A stretch of DNA of 64,000 nt from JAEUIT01 sp044220875 (GTDB lineage: Bacteria > Planctomycetota > Phycisphaerae > Phycisphaerales > SM1A02), in assembly GCA_044220875.1 (NCBI GenBank), contig JBGAQH010000004.1, forward strand, positions 124,001-188,000, written 5' to 3'. The notes below the pieces were generated by a model. That model was not told the DNA's origin and made no database searches. It worked only from the letters and a program-made list of their open reading frames with translations. Numbering within the stretch: the first letter of the stretch is position 1; each line of letters begins with the position of its first letter. Positions 1-9,200 of this stretch are shown here, one piece after another. The position numbers and the translations under genes are program-made.

Positions 1-940
1 CTGCGACAGCTTCCGGACCGGATTCGGCCCATTCCTCCATGGCTCGCGCACCATCGCCTTCAACGATCTCGCGGCGCTCGAGAGCGAACTCTCCCGCGGC
101 GACGTTGCGGCCTTCATCGTCGAACCGATCCAGGGCAAGGGCGTCAACGTGCCCGCGGCGGGCTATCTCGCCGAGGCAGCGCGGCTCTGTCGCCGTCACG
201 GCGCGCTCTTCGTCATCGACGAGGTGCAGACCGGCGTCGGACGAACCGGTTCGTTCCTTGCCATCGACCAGGAAGGCGACGTCGATCCCGACATCATCGT
301 GATGAGCAAGGCCCTGAGCGGTGGGTACGTCCCGGTTGGCGCCGTGCTGACCAGGAAGCCGGTCTGGCAGAAGGTTTTCTCCTCGATGGATCGGGCCATC
401 GTCCACAGCTCGACCTTTCACCAGGGCTCGATGGCGATGGTCGCCGGACTTGCCTCGCTGGCGGTCTATGACGAGGAACGCCTCGGCGAGAACGCGGCTC
501 GCATGGGCGGACTCCTCCGCGACGGCATCGAGGCGATGCGATCCCGCTTCGAATTCATCCGCGAGGTGCGCGGTCGCGGCCTCATGATCGGCATCGAGTT
601 CGGCGAGCCGCGCTCGCTCACGCTCAAGGCCGGCTGGAAGATCGTCAACGCGATGGACAAGAATCTCTTCGCCCAGGCGGTGGTGATTCCGCTCATGGCC
701 GACCATCGCATCCTCTGCCAGGTCGCCGGCCACAACCAGGCGGTGGTGAAGCTCATTCCGCCGCTCTGCATCGGCGAGTCCGACGTCGCGTGGTTCCTGC
801 GGGCCTTCGAGGACGTCATGGTGAAGCTCCACCGCTTCCCCGGTCCGGCCTTCGACGTACTCAAGCGCCTCGGCGCCAACACCATCACCAGCCGTGAGCG
901 CGACATCGACGCCGCCGCGGCAAGCGTGCGCACGCCCTAA
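1..940 (+). CDS. Class III PLP-dependent aminotransferase, HpnO-like, 5' truncated
   Basis: The frame is open from base 2, so the true start lies outside the window; 312 residues are visible. The fold-type I motifs are clear: 'FVIDEVQTGVGRTG' near codon 70, holding the Asp that contacts the pyridine nitrogen, then 'SKALSGG', whose Lys (codon at 308-310) is the expected Schiff-base lysine. The C-terminal part ('LFAQAVVIPL', 'ILCQVAGHN', 'VVKLIPPLCIGE') recalls the aminotransferase found in bacterial hopanoid clusters (HpnO, aminobacteriohopanetriol synthase). It stops 9 bp before the MMPL exporter on the same strand, which supports a shared transcript. The family assignment is firm. The hopanoid role is inferred from sequence flavour and from the exporter next door; an ornithine or acetylornithine-type aminotransferase is the alternative. 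Confidence 0.85.
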   Translation, partial: CDSFRTGFGPFLHGSRTIAFNDLAALESELSRGDVAAFIVEPIQGKGVNVPAAGYLAEAARLCRRHGALFVIDEVQTGVGRTGSFLAIDQEGDVDPDIIVMSKALSGGYVPVGAVLTRKPVWQKVFSSMDRAIVHSSTFHQGSMAMVAGLASLAVYDEERLGENAARMGGLLRDGIEAMRSRFEFIREVRGRGLMIGIEFGEPRSLTLKAGWKIVNAMDKNLFAQAVVIPLMADHRILCQVAGHNQAVVKLIPPLCIGESDVAWFLRAFEDVMVKLHRFPGPAFDVLKRLGANTITSRERDIDAAAASVRTP

Positions 941-949
941 GCCGCACCG

Positions 950-3583
950 ATGGCCGACGCCCCCGCATCACCGAACGCAGGACACGAGCCGCGCCGCTGG
1001 ACCGACGCATTTGCGACGCTTGTCCTCGGGCGTCCATGGACGGTCGTCGCACTGTCGGCAGTGCTTGCCGTCATCGCCGGCACCTATGGCTTCCTGCGCC
1101 TGCCGCTCGACGCGAACACCGACTCGCTCATCAGCCGCGAACGGCCGTGGATGAAGCTCTATCTGAGCTTCCTGAAGGAGTTCGGCGACCTCGAGTACCT
1201 CTACGCCGTGGTCGACACCAAGGGCGATCGTGCGGCCGGCGAACGGGCCGTCGACGCACTCCTCACCCGGCTGCAGGCGATGCCCGACCTGCCCGGGGTC
1301 TACGGCCGCATCGACGGGGACGAACAGCTTCGCATCGCGACGCGGGCGATGGAGGTCGAGGAGCTCGAGCAGTTCGCCAATGCCGCGGCGGCCATTCCGG
1401 CCCTGAAGGATGGTGCCACGGCACTCGGCGCCGCCGATGCCGAGATCGGCGCGATCCTCGGCGGCGGCGGGCTTGCGATGTCGCGCGAGGAGCGGACGCT
1501 CCGCGGCTCGAAGGCGTTCATGCTGCTCGACACGATCGCCCAGGCCGACGACCAGTTGGCCAATCGACCGCTCACCGGGCTCGGATCCCGCCCGCCGCCG
1601 CAGTATCTCGCCTCCGACTCCGGGCGGATGCTCTTCGTGGCGATCCTTCCCCGCAAGGACTTCGGCACGCTCGCGGCGATCGAGGGGCCGCTGAGCGAAA
1701 TTCGCGGCGCCATCGAGGCGACCCGCGCCGAGTTCCCCACGGTCGAGATCGGCCTCACCGGCAAGCCCGTCCTGCAGGCCGACGAGCTCGTGACCTCGAC
1801 GGGCGACACGACCTGGAGCTTCGCGGTCAGCCTGCTCGTCGTCGCGGTCATCTGCGTCATCGTCTATCGCGATTGGCGCAAGCCGCTGCTGGCGGTCCTT
1901 GCCTTCGCCGCGGCCATCGCATGGACCCAGGGCGCGGCGGCCCTCTTCGTCGGCCGGCTCACCCTTCTGTCGATGGTCTTCATGTTGGTCCTGATCGGCG
2001 CGGGCCTTGACTACGGCATCCACGTCATCAGCCGCTACATCGAGTTCCGGGCCGAGCATGACATCCGCGAAAGCGTGCGGCGCACGCTGCACACCACGGC
2101 GGTCGGCACGCTCACCGGCGCGGCCACCAGCGCGATCGTCTTCCTTCTCGGGTGGTTCTCGGTGTTTCAGGGGCTGCGCGAGCTTGGCATCATCGCCGGG
2201 GCCGGACTCATCCTCTGCGCGCTCGTCATGGTGACGACCCTGCCCGCGCTCCTGGTCCTCTTCGACTCCTCCCTCCCGGTGAAGCGGCCGCGCGAGATTC
2301 CCATCCCGGGCATCGTCATCGGCTACTCGCGCCGCGCGGCGTGGTGGTCGATCGGGATCTGCGCGGTCCTGGTCACCGTCTCCCTCGTCATCGCCCCGCT
2401 GCGGCTCCGCTTCGAGAGCAACCTGCTGAAGCTCCAGGCCCAGAATCAGGAGAGCGTCCTCTGGGAGCATCGCGTCCTCGACGATTCGGCAAGCCTGAGC
2501 TGGTTTGCGGCGGTGATCGTCAACAACGAGACCGAGGCCCTGGACGCGATCAGGCGGGCCAAGGCGGAGCCCAACATTGGTTTCGTCCGCAGCGTCTTTG
2601 ATGTCATCAAGCCTACGACCGAACGGCAGACCGAGGCCCGGGCCCGACTCGCGAAGGGAGCCGCCTCGCCGTCGACCTCGCCCCCGACGGCAATCACCGT
2701 CCCGACCCTCGAGCGCCTGTCCGCGCGGGTCCGCACGGCGCAGACGCTCGCGACCGGCAGCATTCCCGCCGCGGAACGCGAACGACTCGGCTCGATCGCC
2801 ACGCGGCTCCGTTCGCTCGCCACGCGCCTCGAGAGCGACCCCACCGGAACGCTCGCCGCCATCGATCGCGTGATCGCCCAGGCCGCGTCGGCCGCGAAGC
2901 TCATGGTCGAAGGCGATCAGGACACCCTCCGCAATGCCCTTCCGGCGGCGGTGCGTGCGCGGTACGTGAGCCCCAGCGGGAAGCTCCTCGTGAGTCTTAT
3001 CCCCAGCGGCGACACCTGGGAGCTCGAGCCGCTCAAGCGCTTCGTGCAGGCAATGCGGCGGGTCGACCCCAACGCGACCGGCGTGCCGATCACGCAGTCG
3101 GAGTCGATCGAGGACATGACGCGTGCCTTCATGCTCATCTCGATCTGGTCGATGATCGCCGTCGCGGTCATCACGTGGCTCGACTTCAAGCGGCTCTCGG
3201 CGGTGGCCCTCTGCGTGGGTGTCCTTTCGGCGGGGATCGCGATCACCGTGGGACTGCTCGCGGCGTTCGACGTCCCGCTCTCGCTGGCCAACTTCTTCGG
3301 CGTGCCGATCCTGATCGGCCTGGGCATCGACAGCAACATCCACCTGCTGCATCGCGCCGACGAGACGCGGCATACCGGTGACCCGACGGTCGATTTCGGC
3401 GGCACGCGAAGCGCCGTGATCTTCACCGCCCTCACCACCGCGATCGGCTTCGGCGGCCAGATCTTCGCCAGTCATCGCGGCATGCAGGGACTCGGCTGGA
3501 TCATGACCGTCGGAAGCCTGGTCTGCCTGGCGACGAGCGTCTGGCTCCTGCCGGCGGTGCTCCGCATCGCCCGCGGGCGATGA
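950..3583 (+). CDS. MMPL/RND-family exporter, HpnN-like
   Basis: An 877-residue inner-membrane protein with the RND/MMPL layout. There is one N-terminal membrane segment (about residues 33-50), a periplasmic loop, and a membrane bundle at about 290-485. A second periplasmic loop and a second bundle (about 727-870) follow. Acidic residues sit inside membrane helices in both halves ('GLDYGIHVISRY' near 350, 'GLGIDSNIHLLHR' near 789), where the family has its proton-relay residues. Such proteins use the proton gradient to move lipids or hydrophobic molecules towards the outer membrane. Sitting 9 bp after an HpnO-like aminotransferase, it may be the hopanoid transporter HpnN, whose length it matches. 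This is inference, since no other hopanoid gene is in view. It ends 15 bp from the convergent ECF sigma gene. Confidence 0.85.
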   Translation: MADAPASPNAGHEPRRWTDAFATLVLGRPWTVVALSAVLAVIAGTYGFLRLPLDANTDSLISRERPWMKLYLSFLKEFGDLEYLYAVVDTKGDRAAGERAVDALLTRLQAMPDLPGVYGRIDGDEQLRIATRAMEVEELEQFANAAAAIPALKDGATALGAADAEIGAILGGGGLAMSREERTLRGSKAFMLLDTIAQADDQLANRPLTGLGSRPPPQYLASDSGRMLFVAILPRKDFGTLAAIEGPLSEIRGAIEATRAEFPTVEIGLTGKPVLQADELVTSTGDTTWSFAVSLLVVAVICVIVYRDWRKPLLAVLAFAAAIAWTQGAAALFVGRLTLLSMVFMLVLIGAGLDYGIHVISRYIEFRAEHDIRESVRRTLHTTAVGTLTGAATSAIVFLLGWFSVFQGLRELGIIAGAGLILCALVMVTTLPALLVLFDSSLPVKRPREIPIPGIVIGYSRRAAWWSIGICAVLVTVSLVIAPLRLRFESNLLKLQAQNQESVLWEHRVLDDSASLSWFAAVIVNNETEALDAIRRAKAEPNIGFVRSVFDVIKPTTERQTEARARLAKGAASPSTSPPTAITVPTLERLSARVRTAQTLATGSIPAAERERLGSIATRLRSLATRLESDPTGTLAAIDRVIAQAASAAKLMVEGDQDTLRNALPAAVRARYVSPSGKLLVSLIPSGDTWELEPLKRFVQAMRRVDPNATGVPITQSESIEDMTRAFMLISIWSMIAVAVITWLDFKRLSAVALCVGVLSAGIAITVGLLAAFDVPLSLANFFGVPILIGLGIDSNIHLLHRADETRHTGDPTVDFGGTRSAVIFTALTTAIGFGGQIFASHRGMQGLGWIMTVGSLVCLATSVWLLPAVLRIARGR

Positions 3584-3598
3584 CGCCTTCGCCGACCA

Positions 3599-4210
3599 CT
3601 AGCTCGTCGGCGAGTGCCACTCAGCGAATCGCGCCCGGGCGCTGGCCCAGTCGCGGCGGACGGTCCGGGCATCCACCCCCACGACCTCGGCAATGTCCTC
3701 GTCCGAAAGCCCGCCGAAGAAGCGATGGATGACGACCTCCGCCTCGCGTGGGGCGATCGCCTGCAAACGCTCGAGCAGCGATTGGACATCCAGCGCGTCG
3801 ACGGCGAGGTCCGTCGGGGATGTCTCACGGATCACGTCAACGGTTCGATCGTCCGGGCGAGCGTCCCCGCAATCGTCCGGGAGCGCCATCGGGTCCCGCC
3901 CGCCACCGCGCTTGAGGGCGCGGGCTCGACGGGCCCGGTCGACGAGGATCCGCTGCATCGACTGCGAGTAGGCGAAGAAGAGCTGACGGCGATTCCGAAA
4001 CGCCTCGCCATCAAGGGCGACGAAGGCCTCGTGCACGAGCCCCTCGGCGTCGTCGCGCCGCCCCGGCCTCTCGCGTCCCAAGCGCCGGTCGGCCATCGCC
4101 CGCAGCTCGCCGTAAATCCGGTCGAAGAGCCGATCCGCGGCGTTCGCTCCCCCATCGGCGAGGTCCTGCAAGAGGCGGGTGATCGAGCCTGGTTCCATCA
4201 TGGGGGGCAA
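3599..4210 (-). CDS. ECF-type RNA polymerase sigma factor (TIGR02999-like)
   Basis: A 203-residue sigma factor with region 2 at about residues 20-90 ('AEGLVHEAFVAL', 'RRQLFFAYSQSMQRILVDRA') and region 4 with a helix-turn-helix at about 145-198 ('LSDEDIAEVVGVDARTVRRDW'). The 'ILVDRARRARALKRGGGR' stretch is characteristic of the ECF group described by TIGR02999, common in planctomycetes and acidobacteria. It would direct RNA polymerase to a specific promoter set. The gene is transcribed divergently from the kinase/CHAT genes across a 186-bp gap, and no classical anti-sigma gene lies beside it. The transmembrane kinase is therefore the likely sensor or regulator, which is an inference from context. 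Confidence 0.9.
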   Translation of the reverse strand: MPPMMEPGSITRLLQDLADGGANAADRLFDRIYGELRAMADRRLGRERPGRRDDAEGLVHEAFVALDGEAFRNRRQLFFAYSQSMQRILVDRARRARALKRGGGRDPMALPDDCGDARPDDRTVDVIRETSPTDLAVDALDVQSLLERLQAIAPREAEVVIHRFFGGLSDEDIAEVVGVDARTVRRDWASARARFAEWHSPTS

Positions 4211-4396
4211 TTGGGCCGAATTCGACGATTCCTGTCCGCGCCGGGCGCGGCCTGCGCTTGGGAGTCTATGTCCGAGAGGGCTGCGATTGGCCCCATGAGC
4301 GCGATGATCGGCAGGTACATTTCACGCGGTGACGCTTACCGCCGAAGCCAGCCGGATGCGCGCTCGGACTCCACTGAAACTGCAAGGAAGCCCGCA
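4211..4396. promoter_or_regulatory. Divergent control region between ECF sigma and kinase/CHAT genes
   Basis: A 186-bp gap must hold promoters for both directions. A purine-rich 'AAGGAAG' lies 6 bases before the kinase ATG at 4397 and is a plausible ribosome binding site. The longer frame upstream of this ATG runs antisense through the whole sigma gene and was rejected as coding. No -35/-10 pair could be assigned with confidence. Confidence 0.35.
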
Positions 4397-6238
4397 ATGA
4401 GCGACACCAACGACTCCGATGCGATACCCACGGGTGACGAGCGTCCGTGGACGGCCGAGCGGATGCTCGACTCGCTCCGGACGATCGACCGATCCGGGAG
4501 CGATGCGTCGACGACCCGCGATGCGATCAGCGCGTACTTCGATCGCGCCGGCGAGCCGGTGCTGCGGCTGACCTCCTTTTCCTCCGACGCCAATTCGTCA
4601 CGGCCGATCGACGCCGCTTCAGGGAGGGCCTCGGATTCGCCAGCGCCGCGCCCCGGCTTGCAGGCGAGCGCACGGCGATCCGCGAGTGGCACGGCCGCTG
4701 GCTCCGCGCCGCTGCCGAACGTCGCGCCGGTCTCGGTGCCGGGACACGACCTACTCCGCTGCATCGGCGCCGGCGGATTCGGGCAGGTCTGGATCGCCCG
4801 CCATGCGCTGACCGAGCACTACCGCGCCTGCAAGCTCATTCCGCTCTCGAAGTCGGTTGAGCTGGACGGGCTGCGACACCTGAAGCGCCGCGTGCAGACC
4901 CATCCCGGCCTCTTCCCGATCGAGGACGTCGGTGAGGCCGAGGGCTGGCTCTACGTCCTCATGCCGCTGGCCGACAACGCCAACAGCAATACGCCGGTGC
5001 TCGATCACACCGGCTATGAGGCGATGACGCTCTTCCTCTATCGAAGTCGCGCCGGCGGACGGCTTCCCGCCGGCGAGATCGCCCACATCGGCGCGGCGAT
5101 CGGGGACGCCATTGCCCACCTGCACGCCAGCGGCATGACCCACGGCGACATCAAGCCGATGAACATCATGCGGCTGGCCGGCCGCTGGACCGTCGGCGAC
5201 TACGGGCTCGTGCGCGACCTGGCCCATCCGACGGGCGAGGGCCACACGCCTGGCTACATTCCACCCGAGGGGCTGGGCACGACGGCAGCCGACCAATACG
5301 CGCTGGGCGTCGTTCTTGCCGAGCTGCTCACGGGACTGCGGGCGAAGGCGGCGCTCGAACTGCTCGCACCGGCCACGGGCCGGACCGCAATGGAGCGCGA
5401 AGCGCTGCCGCTCCGCGAGGTCATCGCGCGGGCAACGTCGGACGATCCCTCCTCGCGCTATGCCTCGGTCGCCGAACTGAGCGCCGCGTTGGAGGCGTGC
5501 CACCGACCGGCTCGCGCGAACACCGCTCGCCGCCTCTGGACGCTGGCGCTCGTGCCGGTCTTCGCGCTCGTCATCGTCGCCCTCGTCTGGCGGCCGACGA
5601 CGAAGACCGGAGCGACGACGGCGCCACCGTCCGGGGGGAGCGCATCCGCCGCCGTCGAGGTCACCTCCTTCAAGGTCCTGCGCTATCGCTATCGCGCCGA
5701 CGTCGGTGAGACGAGCCCGCTGGGCCCGATCAACGAAGCGAATCCCGCGGCCCATTTCGACGACGACGTCACCGTGCACGCGACGCTCGGCCAGCCCGCG
5801 TACTTTTATCTCCTGTCGCTTGACACCAACGGCGCCGTCAAGCTCCGCCTGCCGAACGCCGAGGCCGTCGCGCCGCAGCCCGCGGCGTTTCTCGACTATC
5901 CGAGCCTTCCCACGCACACCGGCGACCTGACCTATCCGCTCACCGACGGTCCCGGCGTCCAGGGCTTCATGCTGCTTCTCTCGATGAGGCCGCTGCCGCC
6001 GTGGCACGAGTGGGTCGCCCGCCATGGCACGCCGCGGTGGGATCCGAACCCCGAGGAGATCACGGCGCCGCTTGAGTTCGACGGGCACCTCCTCCGCATC
6101 GCCATCGCGACGCGCGGCGAGCCGCGGCCCGTGCGCGGAAACCTGACGCTCGGTCCCATCGAATGGGCCCGCGACATCCCCGAGATCGAAGCCGCCCGGC
6201 TCATCGCCTTCCCGGTGCTGCCGAAGGAGACGAAGTGA
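4397..6238 (+). CDS. Transmembrane Ser/Thr protein kinase with C-terminal DUF4384-like domain
   Basis: 613 residues from the ATG at 4397. Residues 1-115 are low-complexity. The kinase domain follows: glycine loop 'IGAGGFGQVW' at 123, a Lys in 'ACKLI' near 143, catalytic loop 'HGDIKPMN' at 249 with Asp251 (HGD instead of the usual HRD), and 'DYG' in place of DFG. A membrane helix lies near residue 380 ('LVPVFALVIVALVW'). After it comes a domain with 'YFYLLSLDTNGAVKLRLPN', which resembles DUF4384, often fused to bacterial kinases. It ends 1 bp before the TPR-CHAT gene, so the two are surely co-translated. It probably phosphorylates the divergent sigma factor or the CHAT protein in response to an extracytoplasmic cue; this is inferred, not shown. 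Confidence 0.88.
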   Translation: MSDTNDSDAIPTGDERPWTAERMLDSLRTIDRSGSDASTTRDAISAYFDRAGEPVLRLTSFSSDANSSRPIDAASGRASDSPAPRPGLQASARRSASGTAAGSAPLPNVAPVSVPGHDLLRCIGAGGFGQVWIARHALTEHYRACKLIPLSKSVELDGLRHLKRRVQTHPGLFPIEDVGEAEGWLYVLMPLADNANSNTPVLDHTGYEAMTLFLYRSRAGGRLPAGEIAHIGAAIGDAIAHLHASGMTHGDIKPMNIMRLAGRWTVGDYGLVRDLAHPTGEGHTPGYIPPEGLGTTAADQYALGVVLAELLTGLRAKAALELLAPATGRTAMEREALPLREVIARATSDDPSSRYASVAELSAALEACHRPARANTARRLWTLALVPVFALVIVALVWRPTTKTGATTAPPSGGSASAAVEVTSFKVLRYRYRADVGETSPLGPINEANPAAHFDDDVTVHATLGQPAYFYLLSLDTNGAVKLRLPNAEAVAPQPAAFLDYPSLPTHTGDLTYPLTDGPGVQGFMLLLSMRPLPPWHEWVARHGTPRWDPNPEEITAPLEFDGHLLRIAIATRGEPRPVRGNLTLGPIEWARDIPEIEAARLIAFPVLPKETK

Positions 6239-6239
6239 C

Positions 6240-9200
6240 ATGCCACCGCTGACCCGACGGGACACCATGCGTTTCGTCTGGTCAGCGGACGGCGCAACGG
6301 TGTGGGCAGCCGTCGCCGGCGCGGCGATCGTGGCAGTTGCGCTCGAGAGCACGGTCCTCGCTCAACAGCCATCGACGGCAACACCCGCGACGGCTGCCGC
6401 GGATGGAGGAGGCCTTCCGGGGTGGACGCCGCGGCCAGACGATCTGCCCCCCGAGTTGCGACCCATCGAGCTTCAGCGACCGGCGCTGTCCGCGGAGGCG
6501 GCAACGGAGATCGAACGGCTACAGGCGCGAATCGGCGAGCTGCGAACGAAGGGGCTGACCGACGGGGAGCGAGCGGCGCAGGACGCGGCGCTCGATGAGG
6601 CGATCCAGCTCGCCGAACGGGCGTTCTTGACCCGCGAGGCGGAGCAGGGCAACGGAAACGGCCGCGTGCGCTGGCGCAACGCCAAGGGCGAGACAAGCGA
6701 GTGGTACGAGGTCGGCGACGCACGACGGGTCGCCGCATCGCTGCGGACGGTGCGGGCCCTCGACCCGGAGGGACGGGCGGCGCTCGCCTCGGTGCGGGAC
6801 GCCGACGCCGAGACCAGCCGGCTCTTCGGCGAAGGGAAATTCGCCGAGGCGATGAGCATGGCAGAGCGACATGCGGAGATCGCCCGCCGCACGCTCGGCG
6901 CGGAGCACCCCGAAACGATCGGCGCGGTCAACGACATCGGCGTTCTCCTCCAGGCTCGCGGTTCCTTGGCCGACGCCGAGCGGTTCTTCCGCGAATCGCT
7001 GGCGACCTATCGACATGCGCTCGGCGACGAGCATCCGGACACGCTTCGCTCCCTCAACAACATGGGCAGCCTTCTGCAGGCGGCCGGAAAGCTCGCCGAG
7101 GCCGAGCCGTACCTCCGTGAGGCCCTGACCAACTATCGGCGCACGCTCGGGGATGACCATCCCGACACGCTCATTTCGATCGACAACATGGGCAACTTCC
7201 TCCAGGCTGCGGGGAAGCTGGCGGAGGCGGAGCCCTATTGCCGGCTGGCGCTGGCCCGCCGACGCATCACGCTGGGCGAGGAGCATCAGGCGACGCTCGC
7301 GTCGATCAACAACGTCGGCACGCTTCTTCAGGCCCAGGGCAAGCTGGCCGAGGCCGAACCCTACTATCGCGAAGCGCTCGCGCGACGGCGTCGCACGCTC
7401 GGCGAGGAGCATCCCGAGACGATCGTCTCGATCAGCGCGTACGGCGAACTGCTGAGTGCCCGGGGACGGATCGCGGAGGCGGAGCCCTTCTACCGCGAAG
7501 CGCTCGAGAAGTCCCGCCGGGCCCTGGGAAACGAGCATCCCTCCACGCTCTACGCGATCAACAGCATGGCCTCGCTTCTGCAGGCCCAGGGCAAGCTCAC
7601 CGAGGCGGAGCCGCTCTATGGCGAAGCGCTCGCGACGCGCCGCCGCGTCCTCGGCGACGGGCATCCCGAGACGATCGCCTCGATCAGCAACATGGGCTTC
7701 TTTCGTCAGGCCCAGGGACGATTCGCCGAGGCCGAGCGGTGCGACCGCGAGGCGTTCGAGAAGTTCCGGCGCACCCTCGGGGCGGACCACCCCGAGACGA
7801 TCCGCTCGATCAGCAACCTGGGAAGCCTGATCAAGTCCGACGGTCGCCTCGCCGAGGCCGAACCCTACAGCCGCGAGGCGGTGGCGAAGTTCCGGAACCT
7901 GTACGGCGAGGATCATCCCGACACGCTTCGCGCCACCATCAGCCTCTGCGCGCTCCTGCAGGCCCAGGGCAAGTTCGCCGAGGTCGAGCCCTATTGCCGC
8001 GACGTGCTCGCGCGATGCCGCCGGATCTTCGGCGATGAGCATCCCGTGACGCTGCGGGCGGTCAACAACATGGGCTTCCTGCTGCAGGCCCAAGGCAAGC
8101 TCGACGAGGCCGAGCCCCGTTTCCGCGAAGCCCTCACGATCCAGCGCCGCACGCTCGGTCCGGATCATCCCGACACGCTCACGTCGCTCTGCAACATCAG
8201 CGCCCTCCTGCAGGCCCAGGGAAAGCTGAGCGAAGCGGAGAGCATGCTCCGCGAGGCGACCGAACGCTCGCGGCGCACGCTCGGTGACGAGCACCCCGAT
8301 ACGCTGGTTCTCGTCGGCAACCTGGGCCTGCTCCTTGTTGCTGAGAGTTCCTACGCCGAGGCGGAGCGCCTGCTCGCCGAGGCGCTCGAGAAGCGACGAC
8401 GCTCGCTCGGGCCCGAGCAGGCCGACACGCTCGTCTCCCTCAACACCATGGCATTCGCTCTCGCGTCCGAGGGCAAGTTCGCCGAGGCCGAGCCGCTGTA
8501 CGCCGAGGCCCTCGCGCTTGCCGAGCGGCTTCGCGTCCGTGTCGCAGGCGACGCCCAGGATCGCGCCGCCTTCGCCGGGACGCTCGACCTCAACGGCATC
8601 GCCCTTCGCCATGCGCTGCTCCTTGCCCGGCTTGAACGCCCCGCCGAGGCGTTCGCCGTCCTTGAGCGCGGACGCGGGCGGGCCGGCCTCGACCTGTTCG
8701 CCGGCGGTCGGACCGAGGCCGAGCGGCTGCTCCGCGCCTCGCGCGATGCGGGCGCGATCCAGCGCTACGACCGCGCCCTCGCCGAGGAGGGCGACGCCCG
8801 CGCAGCGCTCGCCGAGGCCGAGGCGCAATTTGGCATGGCGACGGCCGAGCAGCGCGATCTCCTGCGCGATCAGGTCAAGGCCGCGCGCGTCGCGCTCGCC
8901 GAGCGCACCGCCGCCGTCTTCGCGGCGCTGCGCGGGCTCGTCCCCCAGGCCGATCCGCTCGGCACCGACCGCGTCCTTGCTTCGCTCGGTCCCGGCGAGG
9001 CCATCCTGACCTACGCGTGGACCGGCGAGGGGGCAGCGGCGTTCCTCGCCCGCGACGGCGCGGTCCGCGCCATCACGCTTTCGGCCGATCGCCCGCATAC
9101 CGCAGCGCTCGCCGATGCCGTCGACGCGCTCCGCTCGCGCATCGCACACCGGCCGGCGACCGAGGAGGCGATCCCCGCAACGCTCATCGCCGCGGCCCGC

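Noticed and set aside
968..3475. 835-codon open frame antisense to the MMPL exporter
   Set aside because: Composition is charged and low-complexity (Asp/Arg/Glu/His), as expected for the opposite strand of a GC-rich gene. The sense strand has clear family motifs.
3614..4396. N-terminal 261-codon extension of the kinase
   Set aside because: It lies antisense to the whole ECF sigma gene, has no domain, and an ATG with a ribosome site exists at 4397.
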